Shown here piece by piece: positions 26,701 to 34,783 of a stretch of DNA of 64,000 nt. The position numbers and the translations under genes are program-made. Under the pieces are notes generated by a model, which did no database searches, had not been told where the DNA came from, and saw nothing but the letters and a program-made list of their open reading frames with translations. How positions within the stretch are numbered: position 1 is the first letter of the stretch; each line of letters begins with the position of its first letter. The DNA is taken from contig DAOQSN010000017.1 of the NCBI GenBank assembly GCA_035356615.1, forward strand, positions 37,148-101,147. Reading direction: 5' to 3'. Source of the stretch: JAKQDH01 sp029558835. GTDB taxonomy: Bacteria; Planctomycetota; Phycisphaerae; UBA1845.

Positions 26701-28613
26701 CCTGACAACACATCTTGGAACGCGGCGCGGTCATCCAGCAAGTGTTCCAGCTCCTGGTTCGTGGGCAAGTCCCAGACCTTAAGTAGTCGCCTCATCGGTC
26801 CTGGCTCCGGGCCGCAAGCCCAGACGCCAATGAGCTGGCGACCATCGCCAGAGAAACTGAGCAGCAGGCACTGGGCATACCACCAGAGATCTTTGCCGCG
26901 GACGCTCAATTGCTCGCGCCCCGTTAGTGTGTCCCACACCTTGAGTGCCACTTCGTTCCCGCCCACGGCGAGGCTCTTGCCGTCGGGACTGAAAGCGATC
27001 GAATGCAACTGCCCTGCCTGCCCTTTGAAGACGCGCAGCGTCTCCCCCGTGATCCCGTCAAGTATCTTGACATCGTTACCCCTGGTGACAACGGCGATCT
27101 GCGTTCCGTCGGCGCTTGCCGCCATGGTCGAAGCCTGCTCGTCGAGGTAGAAAGTACGCTGGCTTCGATCGGCCACGTACAGCAGATGGTACCATTCCCA
27201 GCCGCGCAGGTCGTCCGGACATTGGGCCAGGAGTTCCTTCGCCCGTTTCGTGTCCTCGCGCTCACACGCCATCTGCGCGAGCGCAATCCGGTTGGCGTAC
27301 AAGCTCCGCCGGAGGTTCTCGGCGTGCTCTTCGGTTTCGCGGGTCCTTTGTTCGGCGAGCCGGCGTTGCCCGACCTCAGCTTCCTGCGCGTCGCGGGCCG
27401 CTGTCTCAGCGGCCAGAGCTCGATCACGCTCGCGCTGGGCTTCCTGCCCTGCTGCGACCGCGCGGTCGCGTTCGGTGAGGATCTGCCCTTGCTGCTCGAT
27501 GATCCGATCGCGGTGCTCGGCGATGCGCACACCCTGCACGGTGGCTACCACGGCGAAGACTGTCACCAGCACGAAGACCGTCACGGCAAAGGCCAGCGGC
27601 AGCTTGTAACGGGCGGCCAGCTTGCGGAACTGGTAGAGGGCGCTGGGCGGATGGGCCAGGATCGCTCGGCCGGTCAGATAGCGCTCAACGTCTTCCGCCA
27701 ACGCGGCCGCGTGCGCGTAGCGCCGCGACGGCTCCTTCTCCAGCGCTTTCAGCGCGATCGTCTCGACGTCCCCGCGCAGAATGCGGTTGATCGTGCTGGG
27801 CCGGTGCGGCACGTCCTCGGAGATCACGCGCACGGCCTCGTGCAACATCAGACGATTGAGGTCGTAGGGCAGTTGCCCAGTGGTCAACTCGTAGAGAATG
27901 ACGCCCAGCGAGTAGACGTCGCTGCGCACGTCGATCTCGTCGGGGTTGCCCCGGGCCTGCTCGGGACTCATGTAGGCCAGCGTCCCGATGACGTTGCCGA
28001 CGGCCGTCATCGTCGTGGTGACGGCCACGTCCGCATCGGTGATGCGGGCCAGCCCGAAGTCCAGGATTTTCGGGTTGCCATCGCTGTCGACCAGGATGTT
28101 GGAGGGCTTCAGGTCCCGATGAATCACGCCGCGCTGGTGAGCATAGTTGACGCCCTGGCAAATCCGGCGGAACAGCTCCAGGCGAGCGGCGAGGTCCAGT
28201 TGATGCTGCCCGGCATACTGGGTCAGCGGCGTGCCCCGGATCAGCTCCATGGCGAAGAAGTGCTGGCCATCCTGGGTGCGACCGGCCTCGTAGATGGCAG
28301 CGATGGCCGGGTGCTTCAGGCGGGCGAGGGTCTGAATCTCGCGTTGAAAGAGCCGCAGGCGATGCTCATCGACGAAGGCCCCGCCGCGGACCACCTTCAA
28401 GGCCACCGAGCGCTTGGGCTGCTCCTGGAGGGCCTCGTAGACGATCCCCATGCCGCCCTTGCCCAGCTCGCGGATGATCTTGTAGCCGGGTACGGCCGGC
28501 AGCGGTGGAGCAGGACCCCCGGCCGCAGCCACCTCCGCCGCCTCCCGCTGCGCCGCCTCGATCATCTTCTGCTCGGCGTCGCTGTGCGCCCCACTGTCCG
28601 GCTCACCGCTCAT
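23748..28613 (-). CDS. Ser/Thr protein kinase - WD40 - C13/caspase-like protease fusion
   Basis: 1621 residues from the ATG at 28613 (MSGEPDSGAH). Kinase domain ~43-320: glycine loop ELGKGGMGIVYE, ALKVV lysine, catalytic HRDLKPSNIL, DFG, and APE-equivalent SPEQ. One transmembrane helix at ~338-360, then a Glu/Arg-rich coiled coil (~360-470). WD40 repeats fill ~500-1200 (for example FSPDGKSLAVGG, GSRDGSIHVWDASTGQEL). A short helical TPR-like stretch (~1300-1360) leads to a caspase-fold domain of the peptidase C13/legumain type (1365-1621) with His1462 in YWVDHGG and Cys1499 in YNPCFSGA, followed by EF-hand-like DTNGDGHISMTEAY and DDNGDGLGSE. Upstream, 215 bp away on the same strand, is an ECF sigma factor. 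The architecture suggests a membrane receptor coupling phosphorylation to proteolysis. Confidence 0.9.
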   Translation of the reverse strand: MSGEPDSGAHSDAEQKMIEAAQREAAEVAAAGGPAPPLPAVPGYKIIRELGKGGMGIVYEALQEQPKRSVALKVVRGGAFVDEHRLRLFQREIQTLARLKHPAIAAIYEAGRTQDGQHFFAMELIRGTPLTQYAGQHQLDLAARLELFRRICQGVNYAHQRGVIHRDLKPSNILVDSDGNPKILDFGLARITDADVAVTTTMTAVGNVIGTLAYMSPEQARGNPDEIDVRSDVYSLGVILYELTTGQLPYDLNRLMLHEAVRVISEDVPHRPSTINRILRGDVETIALKALEKEPSRRYAHAAALAEDVERYLTGRAILAHPPSALYQFRKLAARYKLPLAFAVTVFVLVTVFAVVATVQGVRIAEHRDRIIEQQGQILTERDRAVAAGQEAQRERDRALAAETAARDAQEAEVGQRRLAEQRTRETEEHAENLRRSLYANRIALAQMACEREDTKRAKELLAQCPDDLRGWEWYHLLYVADRSQRTFYLDEQASTMAASADGTQIAVVTRGNDVKILDGITGETLRVFKGQAGQLHSIAFSPDGKSLAVGGNEVALKVWDTLTGREQLSVRGKDLWWYAQCLLLSFSGDGRQLIGVWACGPEPGPMRRLLKVWDLPTNQELEHLLDDRAAFQDVLSGLDHRQPLAHRDNKLFVIRTEPNERMATTPDDILVERIVLTCSGNRFMQTFPYDPVDNEEYPIQDARTGEESTRLVTPGTMTAAAFSPDDTRVATGSRDGSIHVWDASTGQELHTLRGHLGTVRALAFGQNGTKVTSLATDKTIKVWETEHAPKLDIHGSRGYGGFALSPDGVHLVLREPVTNAMTIWDTVLNCEVTTLSGCPATASPLERGAISLSSGSLAYYLPCERAAWSPDGRWIAASDAEAGTTCLWDARSHQEVAVLGFGADFLGFDQRGRVLALASRARRETTFADGSKSIVVGSPRDPEVRTVYPADPSASQEPSTTESPAVIRIWDITSAQVISSVPCPAEIRSFALSPDGRDVAWASGPCIEVCDASSGETLLSRTGDQTMLAVAFVGGGDVIMGVGSDGTIATWSAATGEALATLDRHLPALGDSYVAISPDGKRVACGRRRGEGGIRLYEVTSGLELLTLEKGDFFAAGLTFGPSGNQLLSVGCGCTRVWQAATTRQAAAFMRWADAKQRRPEIKQGAQDVVDAAFRHVDTVDEAIHYIQSDDSLSDSVRERALLLTQDHSHEMEETNDSVWLELSGGERSRWTPSLPQGSPLREERPRVMADFEPQLDAALSLCRFDPKSGVYRRTLGVAQYRVGRYADTLSTLIRADEINSANGDRYPADVAFLAMAHYRLGHLEQAQAELEQLRQLMQDPKYAQDEEAQGFLKEAEDLIGTAGWRGYGQRYAIIVMGGHAPADTKHYGWYWNDTFGMYEELKARGFSDENIYFLSYGPKAAEHPEAVDAESTTENIRAAYRWAREKCTADDLLYVYWVDHGGANDFQTYDGNITHAELGELTKAITARQIIGAYNPCFSGAVIDDLSREGVITITSQDATHGNSWGWAGQWREALRGGTADDRSDTNGDGHISMTEAYAWVAAKSQAAGEHSLMDDNGDGLGSEWQTPAFDPQDPAKDGSRGKSYSLDGWFQPPDSQSH

Positions 28614-28828
28614 GACCCGCCTCCATCGCCCCGGATCCCCACGCACGTAACGCGATTGGCACCACTGTAGCGTCGGCCCCCCGCGGGCGACGTGGTTGTT
28701 AGCGCCGCCCCGAGAAACCTGCGTCGGCCGCAAGGGGCCGACGCTACATCCTCGACGCCCTCCGTCGCCGCGGTTCCGACGCGGACCGCGGTCTGCTCAA
28801 AGAGACAAGCGTAGGCGGCGGCCGGAAC
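28614..28828. repeat. Intergenic region with inverted GTAGCGTCGGCCCC repeats
   Basis: Between the sigma factor and the kinase. Contains GTAGCGTCGGCCCC and its inverse GGGGCCGACGCTAC about 60 bp apart (28673-28745); the right-hand block also occurs in the MITE-like element at 35912-36024. The 51-bp repeat partner of 23583-23633 occupies 28794-28844. Confidence 0.6.
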
Positions 28829-28844
28829 TCACGTCGATTTCGTC
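28794..28844 (-). repeat. 51-bp repeat partner: 3' end of the intact ECF sigma gene
   Basis: Direct repeat of 23583-23633 (4 mismatches). Here it covers the stop codon and immediate downstream flank of the ECF sigma gene. Confidence 0.75.
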
Positions 28845-29494
28845 AGAAACTGGGAGGCCGTCCCCAAGAGCTCCGCCAGCCGGCGATGAGCCCGTGCCCG
28901 CAGCATGTAAACCGCCCCGGGGGTGCGTTTCAGCTTCTGGGCGACTTCCTCTACGGGCCGCCCTTCCAGGTCGTACGTCTCCACAACTTGGCGGTACGCC
29001 GGTGGCAGTTGGGCTAAGGCGTGGCCCAGCATGCTCCGCGCCTCCGCTCTGGCTGCGGTCCTGCTGGGGGTGCTCCCGCTGCCGCCGAGATGCTCGAACA
29101 GGGCCAGGAATGAGTCGTCGCCGGCCGGCGGGTCGAGCCGGTGCCAGTTGCCGCCGCGTTTCTCGGTGTCCAGCATGCGGATGGCGTCGAGCAGATTGCG
29201 TTTGGCGATGCACACCAGCCAGGCGGTGAGCGAGCTTTCTTGTTGCGGCTCAAAACGGGCGATGTCGAGGAACGCGTCGACGTACGTCTCCTGCATGACG
29301 TCGTCGACGGAGAGCACGGACTGCCAGCGGGCCGGGATCTGACCGGCAAGCTGCTGCCGCACGGCCGGCGCTTCTCGGCGCAGGACGGCGGCCAGCGCTT
29401 CGGCGTCACCATCGATGGCTTGCATCAGGAGGTCGTCCTTCACAGACGCCACTGTGGTACTCCCGAAGGTTCCGGGTGGACGGGGCGCGCTCAC
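28829..29494 (-). CDS. ECF-type RNA polymerase sigma factor (planctomycete type)
   Basis: 221 residues. Sigma-70 region 2 is at ~55-120 (VDDVMQETYVDAFLDIARFE, LTAWLVCIAKRNLLDAIR) and region 4 at ~155-215 (ALAQLPPAYRQVVETYDLEG, VEEVAQKLKRTPGAVYMLRARAHRRLAELL, a helix-turn-helix). Directs core RNA polymerase to a specific regulon. No anti-sigma gene sits beside it; instead it is followed by a Ser/Thr kinase, a pairing frequent in planctomycetes that suggests kinase-dependent control. The annotated GTG start at 29494 is uncertain; internal GTG/ATG codons near 29440 and 29425 are alternatives, and the first conserved residues begin after them. It is divergent from a truncated kinase with a zinc-binding N-terminus. 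Confidence 0.9.
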   Translation of the reverse strand: MSAPRPPGTFGSTTVASVKDDLLMQAIDGDAEALAAVLRREAPAVRQQLAGQIPARWQSVLSVDDVMQETYVDAFLDIARFEPQQESSLTAWLVCIAKRNLLDAIRMLDTEKRGGNWHRLDPPAGDDSFLALFEHLGGSGSTPSRTAARAEARSMLGHALAQLPPAYRQVVETYDLEGRPVEEVAQKLKRTPGAVYMLRARAHRRLAELLGTASQFLTKST

Positions 29495-29709
29495 CTGTGT
29501 GCGATATTGAACTGCCCTACATCGACGTGTGCAAGGGGCCGCCTGTCGCCGGCGTTCAGTGCCGCTTCACGCCTGGCCGGCTCCGACCTGCTGAGGGTGT
29601 GCGCGGCTTTCCAGAACCTAACGGTTGCTTCACGGGCGGCAGGCACAGCAGACAATGGCTGGGCGCTGTTGGCGCCCTTCTGGCCCCCGGAGTTGCAGAG
29701 GGATCGGTC

Positions 29710-29931
29710 ATGTCCTGCAAGGTCTCGAAGGAGCAGCTTTGGAGCTGGATCGACCGCGATGCTCCCGAACTCGAGGAGCACCTGGCCACTTGCCCGCAGT
29801 GTCGGGCGAAGGCGGCGGAGATTCGAGCGGGGATCGAGACTGTGGAGAGCGCTCCGGAGCCGGCCACGGTTCCACTTTCCGAGAAGATCGGGCCTTACGT
29901 CATCCAGCGATTGCTCGGAAAGGGCGGGCAA
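29710..29931 (+). pseudogene. 5' stub of a second Ser/Thr kinase with zinc-finger N-terminus
   Basis: From the ATG at 29710 the protein has an anti-sigma-like zinc motif EEHLATCPQCRAK (H-x3-C-x2-C), a Pro/Glu linker, and the beginning of a kinase domain: IGPYVIQRLLGKGG, the glycine loop. Coding similarity ends right there; the expected MGxVY is replaced by QPRVHPED, which is the antisense of the avd gene. The frame stays open to 30003 by chance. So only the first ~74 codons of a kinase survive, starting 215 bp from the divergent ECF gene. Either a deletion or insertion removed the rest, or two scaffolds were joined wrongly at about 29930. Confidence 0.75.
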
Positions 29932-30168
29932 CCTCGTGTGCATCCGGAGGATCTCCAGCTTGAGGTTGACTTCGGTAAGCTCCGGAGCCTTGGCGCCCGC
30001 TGACGCATAGCAGGCTCGAACCAACCCCTCGAATAGCCCGTACAACGTGCCTTCAATGCGCTGCCCGAGCCCGTAGCGATGCGAGCGCGGGAACTTCTCC
30101 AGTCTGCCCAGGTACCACTTGAGCAACGCGTAGGTGCGATCAACCACGGGCAGGGTGTTCTTGCTCAT
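29929..30168 (-). pseudogene. avd: Truncated avd (diversity-generating retroelement accessory protein)
   Basis: From the ATG at 30168 the sequence reads MSKNTLPVVDRTYALLKWYL, LEKFPRSHRYGLGQRIEGTL and EVNLKLEILR, the conserved core of the Avd four-helix-bundle family, which forms a pentameric ring that binds the retroelement reverse transcriptase and is needed for mutagenic homing. About 80 residues match, against roughly 115-125 in full proteins, so the last helix is lost. Beyond 29929 the open frame simply reads the antisense of the kinase stub. The gene lies 64 bp downstream of the Asn-rich repeat, as in target-avd arrangements, but no reverse transcriptase is found in the window. Confidence 0.72.
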
Positions 30169-30231
30169 TTTTGCGCGCTGCGCGGCCTTTCGGGCCGCGA
30201 ACAAAGGGTAAGAGCAAAACAGGTCAAAGCG

Positions 30232-30357
30232 CTAAGTCCCCGACGCAACCCGAAACCCGAGGTTGTCGTTGCGGTTGTCGGGCGTGTTCCTGTTGCGGTT
30301 CGCGGAACGCAGGTTCCTGGCATTGTTGTTCCACGAGCCGCCGCGAAGAACGCGGTC
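30232..30357 (-). repeat. DGR template/variable-type repeat (C-lectin/FGE-fold end)
   Basis: On the minus strand the frame ending at the TAG at 30232-30234 reads DRVLRGGSWNNNARNLRSAN then RNRNTPDNRNDNLGF and RVASGT. This is the classic C-terminal formylglycine-enzyme/C-lectin-type variable region of diversity-generating retroelements. The variable positions are almost all AAC/AAT codons, as in an unmutated template repeat or a naive variable region, and the 3' end is GC-rich like an initiation-of-mutagenic-homing site. It is not in frame with the upstream ORF (30348-30749). Whether it is the template or a target copy cannot be decided without the rest of the element. Confidence 0.78.
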
Positions 30358-30749
30358 TCGAACTTCTTGTCGGTCGAGCTTTCGTCCTTGCCGATGTTGA
30401 TCCGGAGTGTCGCACGCGTCTGCGGGTCGATCGCCTCGGCGGACCCCACGTGAAAAGAGAGCAACTCAAGTCGCATCAGGACGTCGGGCTCGTCGGGGGA
30501 GCCGGCGATCGCCGGATCGACGGAAGTGGGCTCCAGCACGGCCGGGCCATCGGGGGCGGCGCTGAGCTGGAAGACCAGGAACTGCCGGGCAAGATCAAAC
30601 CCGGCGCCGCCCTCGATGCTCAGCGGGGCGCCCGCGCGCGCCGCGCTCTTCTCAGGCCGACGGTGAAGTTTCTCCAGGCACTCGCCCGAAGGCACGTTGC
30701 GCATGGGCGTAACAACAGCGTCGCTCGGGAAGCCAAAGAACTCGTGCAT
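30348..30749 (-). pseudogene. Truncated companion ORF downstream of the CHAT-STAND-TPR gene
   Basis: Starts at 30749 with GAGGTGA upstream, 8 bp after the stop of the CHAT-STAND-TPR gene, so translationally linked to it. About 134 credible residues: a Pro/Glu-rich start, then a domain around FDLARQFLVFQLSA ... VLMRLELLSFHVG ... ATLRINIGKDESS and DKKFETAF. No known function. The coding character changes abruptly at FETAF, where GACCGCGTTC is shared with the start of the retroelement repeat; after this the frame is a shifted reading of that repeat. Interpreted as a gene that lost its 3' end at a microhomology junction. It could alternatively be a frameshifted DGR target whose variable region is now out of frame. 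Confidence 0.55.
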
Positions 30750-30757
30750 AATTCACC

Positions 30758-33700
30758 TCACTGAGTCGGCGCGGGGCTTGCCTGGTCGTCGCCGGAGTCT
30801 GGGTCCTTTCGTCGGGGCTGGATCAGCTTAGCGAGCTCGTCGATATGGGAAAGCAGGTCATTCATCCCCAGAAGCTCGGCAGCCGCACGGCTGCGCTGGA
30901 GAACCTCAATCGCCTTCGACGTATGCCCGCCTGCGGCCAGGAACTGGGCGAACACGGGGCCGATCGCCGCGATGCCTTGTGCGCGTTCCATGTGTTCAAC
31001 AATCGCGTAGGCCAATGCTACTCGCGGCGCCGCGGCCTCATAATGCTCGTCCTGCAAATCAAGTTGCGCCAGCGCCCAGAGAGTCGAAGCGATGCCATCG
31101 GCGTCTTGAAGAGCGCGATTCGTCTCCAGCCTTTCCTCATGTAGCCGACGTGCCTTCGCCGTGTCCCCCTGTGCCAAAAGGATGTTCGCAATCTTGCCCT
31201 TGGCCGCCGCGATCGACCGCACATCGCCCAGACGCTCCAGGGCCGGAATCACCTCCTCTTGCCAACTGCGCAGCGCCTCGTCGAGCTGCCCGCGGGCCTG
31301 GAGGATGTCCGCAATCTGGCCCTTCGTCACCGCGATCAACTGCACGTCGCCCAGACGCTCGTAGACCGGAAGCTCCTCCTCCCGCCGGATGCGCAGCGCC
31401 TCGTCGAGCTGCCCGCGGGCCTCGAGGATGTCCGCAATCTTGCCCTTCGCCACCGCGATCGACCGCACGTCACCCAGACGCTCCAGGGCCGGAATCACCT
31501 CCTCTTGCCAACTGCGCAGCGCCTCGTCGAGCTGCCCGCGGGCCTGGAGGATGTCCGCAATCTNNNNNNNNNNNNNNNNNNNNNNNNNNNNNNNNNNNNN
31601 NNNNNNNNNNNNNNNNNNNNNNNNNNNNNNNNNNNNNNNNNNNNNNNNNNNNNNNNNNNNNNNCAACTGCGCAGCGCCTCGTCGAGCTGCCCGCGGGCCT
31701 GGAGGATGTCCGCAATCTTGCCCTTCGCCACCGCGATCGACCGCACGTCGCCCAGACGCTCGTAGACCGGAAGCTGCTCCTCCCGCCGGATGCGCAGCGC
31801 CTCGTCGAGCTGCCCGCGGGCCTGGAGGATGTCCGCAATCTGGCCCTTGGCGATCGCGGCTTCGCGGGGACGGTCGCCCACCACGACGGCGAAGCGTTGG
31901 AATGTCGCCAGTGCGTCCTCGAGCTTGCCTGCCCGATGCTGGCGCTTGCCGAGTTCGAAGAGAAAGACATCCAGCCCTCCGGCGTGGGCGGCGTGCTCTG
32001 GTTGCTCCAGCGCCGCAGCGCCTTTCGCGAAGTGCTCGTCGGCCACGCCACCGTCGCCGCTTGTGGCGAGGTTGGTCGCGGCCCGCGCCCGCAGCTCGAT
32101 CGGGACCATGAGGCCGAGTTCTTCGAGAAGCTCGATGCACGCCACCGCCAAGCCCGCCGCGGCCTTCGGCTGACCGCGGCGTTCCAGCCCGAACGCTGCA
32201 TCTGCCCCGCAGGCCTGGACCACCTTGCCGTTACCCGCCAGCAGCGCCAGCCGGACGAGTTCGAGGTCCGCGGTGAACGGGCGACGCATTCTGCCGGCGG
32301 CACCTCCCCAATCCGCGAACACGGCATTCACCGCGGAGGCGGCGGCGCGCGATTGCTCCTTTTTCGAGAGCTGCGGAAGCCGTCCGGCGGCGAACCGGTT
32401 CACGGCCCAGGCGGTTTGGTTCGGACCGACCGGGTCGTCATACGGCTCGACCAGCCCCAGGTCTTGCAGCCGCGGCAGGCGGCCGCCGAACTTGTCGGAC
32501 AGCCCGGCAAACGCCCCGGCGGGGACCGGGAGTTCGAAAACGGTCGCGGCGCGCAGAAGCCGGCGGTTGTCATCGCCGGCGAGCTGGATCAGGCTATCCA
32601 CGGCCAGGTTCTCCAGGAAGCCCCGGACGCGCTCATCCGGCGGTAGATCGCCCCGGTTCAGGAAGGTCTCCACCTGTTCCAGCAAACGCTGCGTAACCTT
32701 GGCCGGCACCTCCGGGTTCAGTGCTATCTTCAGCCCCAGTAGGTCCTGAAGCCCCGGGTTGCCTCTGGCGCAAAGCTGTGCGTGGGCCAGCAGCTTGACG
32801 CGGTCGTTCAACTGGTCGCCCGGCAGGCGACCCCGCGCTTCCTGAACCTGCCGGAGGCTGAGCTTCTCGCGCGCCGCCTCGTGAAAGGCGCCGAGCTGAA
32901 TCGAGGTCAGCTTGTCTGCCAACTCCACGTCGTGCCGTGACAGCGTGAACGGGAACCGGCTGGTGACCAACAGCCGGCTGTCCGATCGCGCCGGGTCGAA
33001 AGCCCGGAGCACAGCCGCCAGTGCCTCGCGCACGTCGGCACGGACGCGGTGCCGTCCGCCGGCCGGGTCGTCTTCCAGCACGCGTTCCAGGTCGTCGATC
33101 AGCAGCAGCACGGGCCTGCCATCCGCCGCGTCCTTGCAGGGGCCGGCCAGGAGTCGGATGAGATGCTCTTCGAACGTGTTGGGGTGGTCGCGGACTTCCT
33201 CGATCGCGCGTCTGAGAATGCCCTGTGCGGCTTCGTTTGCGCTGAGCGCCTCCTGTAGCGCCTCGAGGATGCTTCGCGCATCGTAGTGCTTGAACACGAC
33301 GGCGAGCGCGAAGTCCGGCAGCCGATTGCTGATCCTGGCCGCTAGGCTCGACTTACCCAGCCGGCCCATGCCGTGAATCAGCAGCCCGGCGTGTTCCCCG
33401 CCGCCGAGGATCGACAGCGCCGTCTGAAGTTCCCGTCGGCGGCCAACGAATTCCGCCGGATCAGCCACCTCCAGGCGCTCGCCCTCCTTCACGGCCAGCA
33501 GCTTCTTCTGGGCGTGATCCGGCGGCAGCATCGAGCGCTTCCTCCGCGCGCCCTGCTTCACCACCGGTCCACCGCCGTGCGGGCCGACCCACAGCCGCGG
33601 CAGGTGCCAGTCGCGCCGCAGCAGCGGCCCGCCGGCGAGCCGGCGCGCGAGGTCATCCGGCGTGTCCTTGTCCCCCACGCCGGCCACAACGTCGTCTGGC

Positions 33701-34783
33701 GCATTCACCAGGCAATCGCGGGCACTGGCGACGGCTTCGGGGGTGGACATGCTCCTTGCCAGCCGTTCATAGAGCTCCTGCGCGAACCGGGTTGCCGCGG
33801 AATCCGCCACCGATCCGCCCCAGCCAAGCACCGTGGGAAAGCCCGCGCTGACCATTGAGGTCGCAAGCGAATGCGCTACAAGCTGATTCCGGCCCGAGTC
33901 GCCGGCGTCGGGCGATGCTCCGTCCTTGGCGCGACTCGTCGCGGCACTCAGACAGGCGGAGAGAAACGTGAAATGGGCGCGATACGGCTCGAGCGCCCGA
34001 ACCAGGTCGGTGGCGCTGACGGGCAGCGGCGCCCCGTGGCTGTCCTCCATGAGCAGCACCGGCGGCTTGTCGGCAAGCCCATGGCAGGACAGGTGCAGAA
34101 CGGGGGGCTTTTGCGCCAGCCTGGCGATGACCTTCCCCAGTTGCCGCGGGTCACCCGAATCCTCTACCAAACAGGTCGAGATCGGAGGTCGGGCCGGTGG
34201 CCCGCAGAATGGCCATCTCCTCTGCCTCGAAGTCCAACTCGCGGGGGCCGCGAGGCGCGGAGGCCATGAAGACGACGCCCAGGCGATAGTCATCCAGCTC
34301 CGAGGGCGTGAGAGGATCACCGAGGCAGCGGAACGGGGCGTAGCAGAGCGTTACGTCTCCGGCGAGAAAGCCCTCGCGACCCGGAAGAACGCCCTTGGGC
34401 AAGGCCAGCAGTTCCCAGGGCGCCCGCAGCACGTCCATGGCGGCGCCTTCCGGACGAAGGTCGCTGCGGATTTCGAGGATCAGGGGCGACAGCGCGCTTT
34501 TGAGCAGCGTGTGCAGCCAAGCCTCGTCGCCGTCAAGCCAGGCGAATAGCTCGATGCCGATCTCGAGCAACGCGGCCCGCTCAAGATCGACTTGCAGAGT
34601 TACTGCCGGGCCGCCCGGGCGGCTGTCGATGAGCCTCTCATACCGATCCGCCAGCGCCTGCACGGCAGCCGCTCGCGCTGGCGTCAGCTCACGGCGCCCT
34701 CCGCTCAAGTTGGCTTCGGCGCAGTGTAACTCCAGGAATCCACCGGTGACATGTAGGATTGCGTGCACGCGTGACTCCCGCAT
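30758..34783 (-). CDS. CHAT protease - STAND ATPase - TPR protein (frameshifted, contains assembly gap)
   Basis: Composite gene read on the minus strand from the ATG at 34783. The N-terminal CHAT (caspase-like) domain has its histidine in LHLSCHG (about 34085) and cysteine in LSACLSA (about 33950). A one-base frame change near 34165-34175 separates the first ~205 residues from the rest. A STAND/NB-ARC-like ATPase follows: Walker A GMGRLGKSS (about 33350-33380), Walker B PVLLLIDDL (about 33090-33115), and LVTSRF. The C-terminal part has 41-residue TPR-like repeats encoded by near-identical 123-bp units (consensus IADILQARGQLDEALR-WQEE) interrupted by 100 Ns. Known relatives are NTP-dependent conflict or cell-suicide switches in which TPRs sense a ligand. 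Functional state is uncertain because of the frameshift. Confidence 0.82.
31564..31663. other. Assembly gap of 100 Ns inside the TPR repeat tract
   Basis: Exactly 100 N, a conventional scaffold spacer. The 123-bp repeat phase is not kept across it (the next conserved block is 155 bp on, not a multiple of 123), so the true length, and repeat number, is unknown. Confidence 0.97.

Noticed and set aside
30232..30357. Asn-rich stretch as an ordinary low-complexity coding tail
   Set aside because: The GGSWNNN...NLGFRVAS pattern plus an adjacent avd is specific to DGR repeats.
31200..31860. Regular repeats as a CRISPR array
   Set aside because: The 123-bp period encodes 41-residue TPR-like units in frame, with no unique spacers and no cas genes nearby.
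31470..32327. Separate coding frames on both strands across the N gap
   Set aside because: They are frame-shifted or antisense readings of the repeat tract joined through undefined bases.
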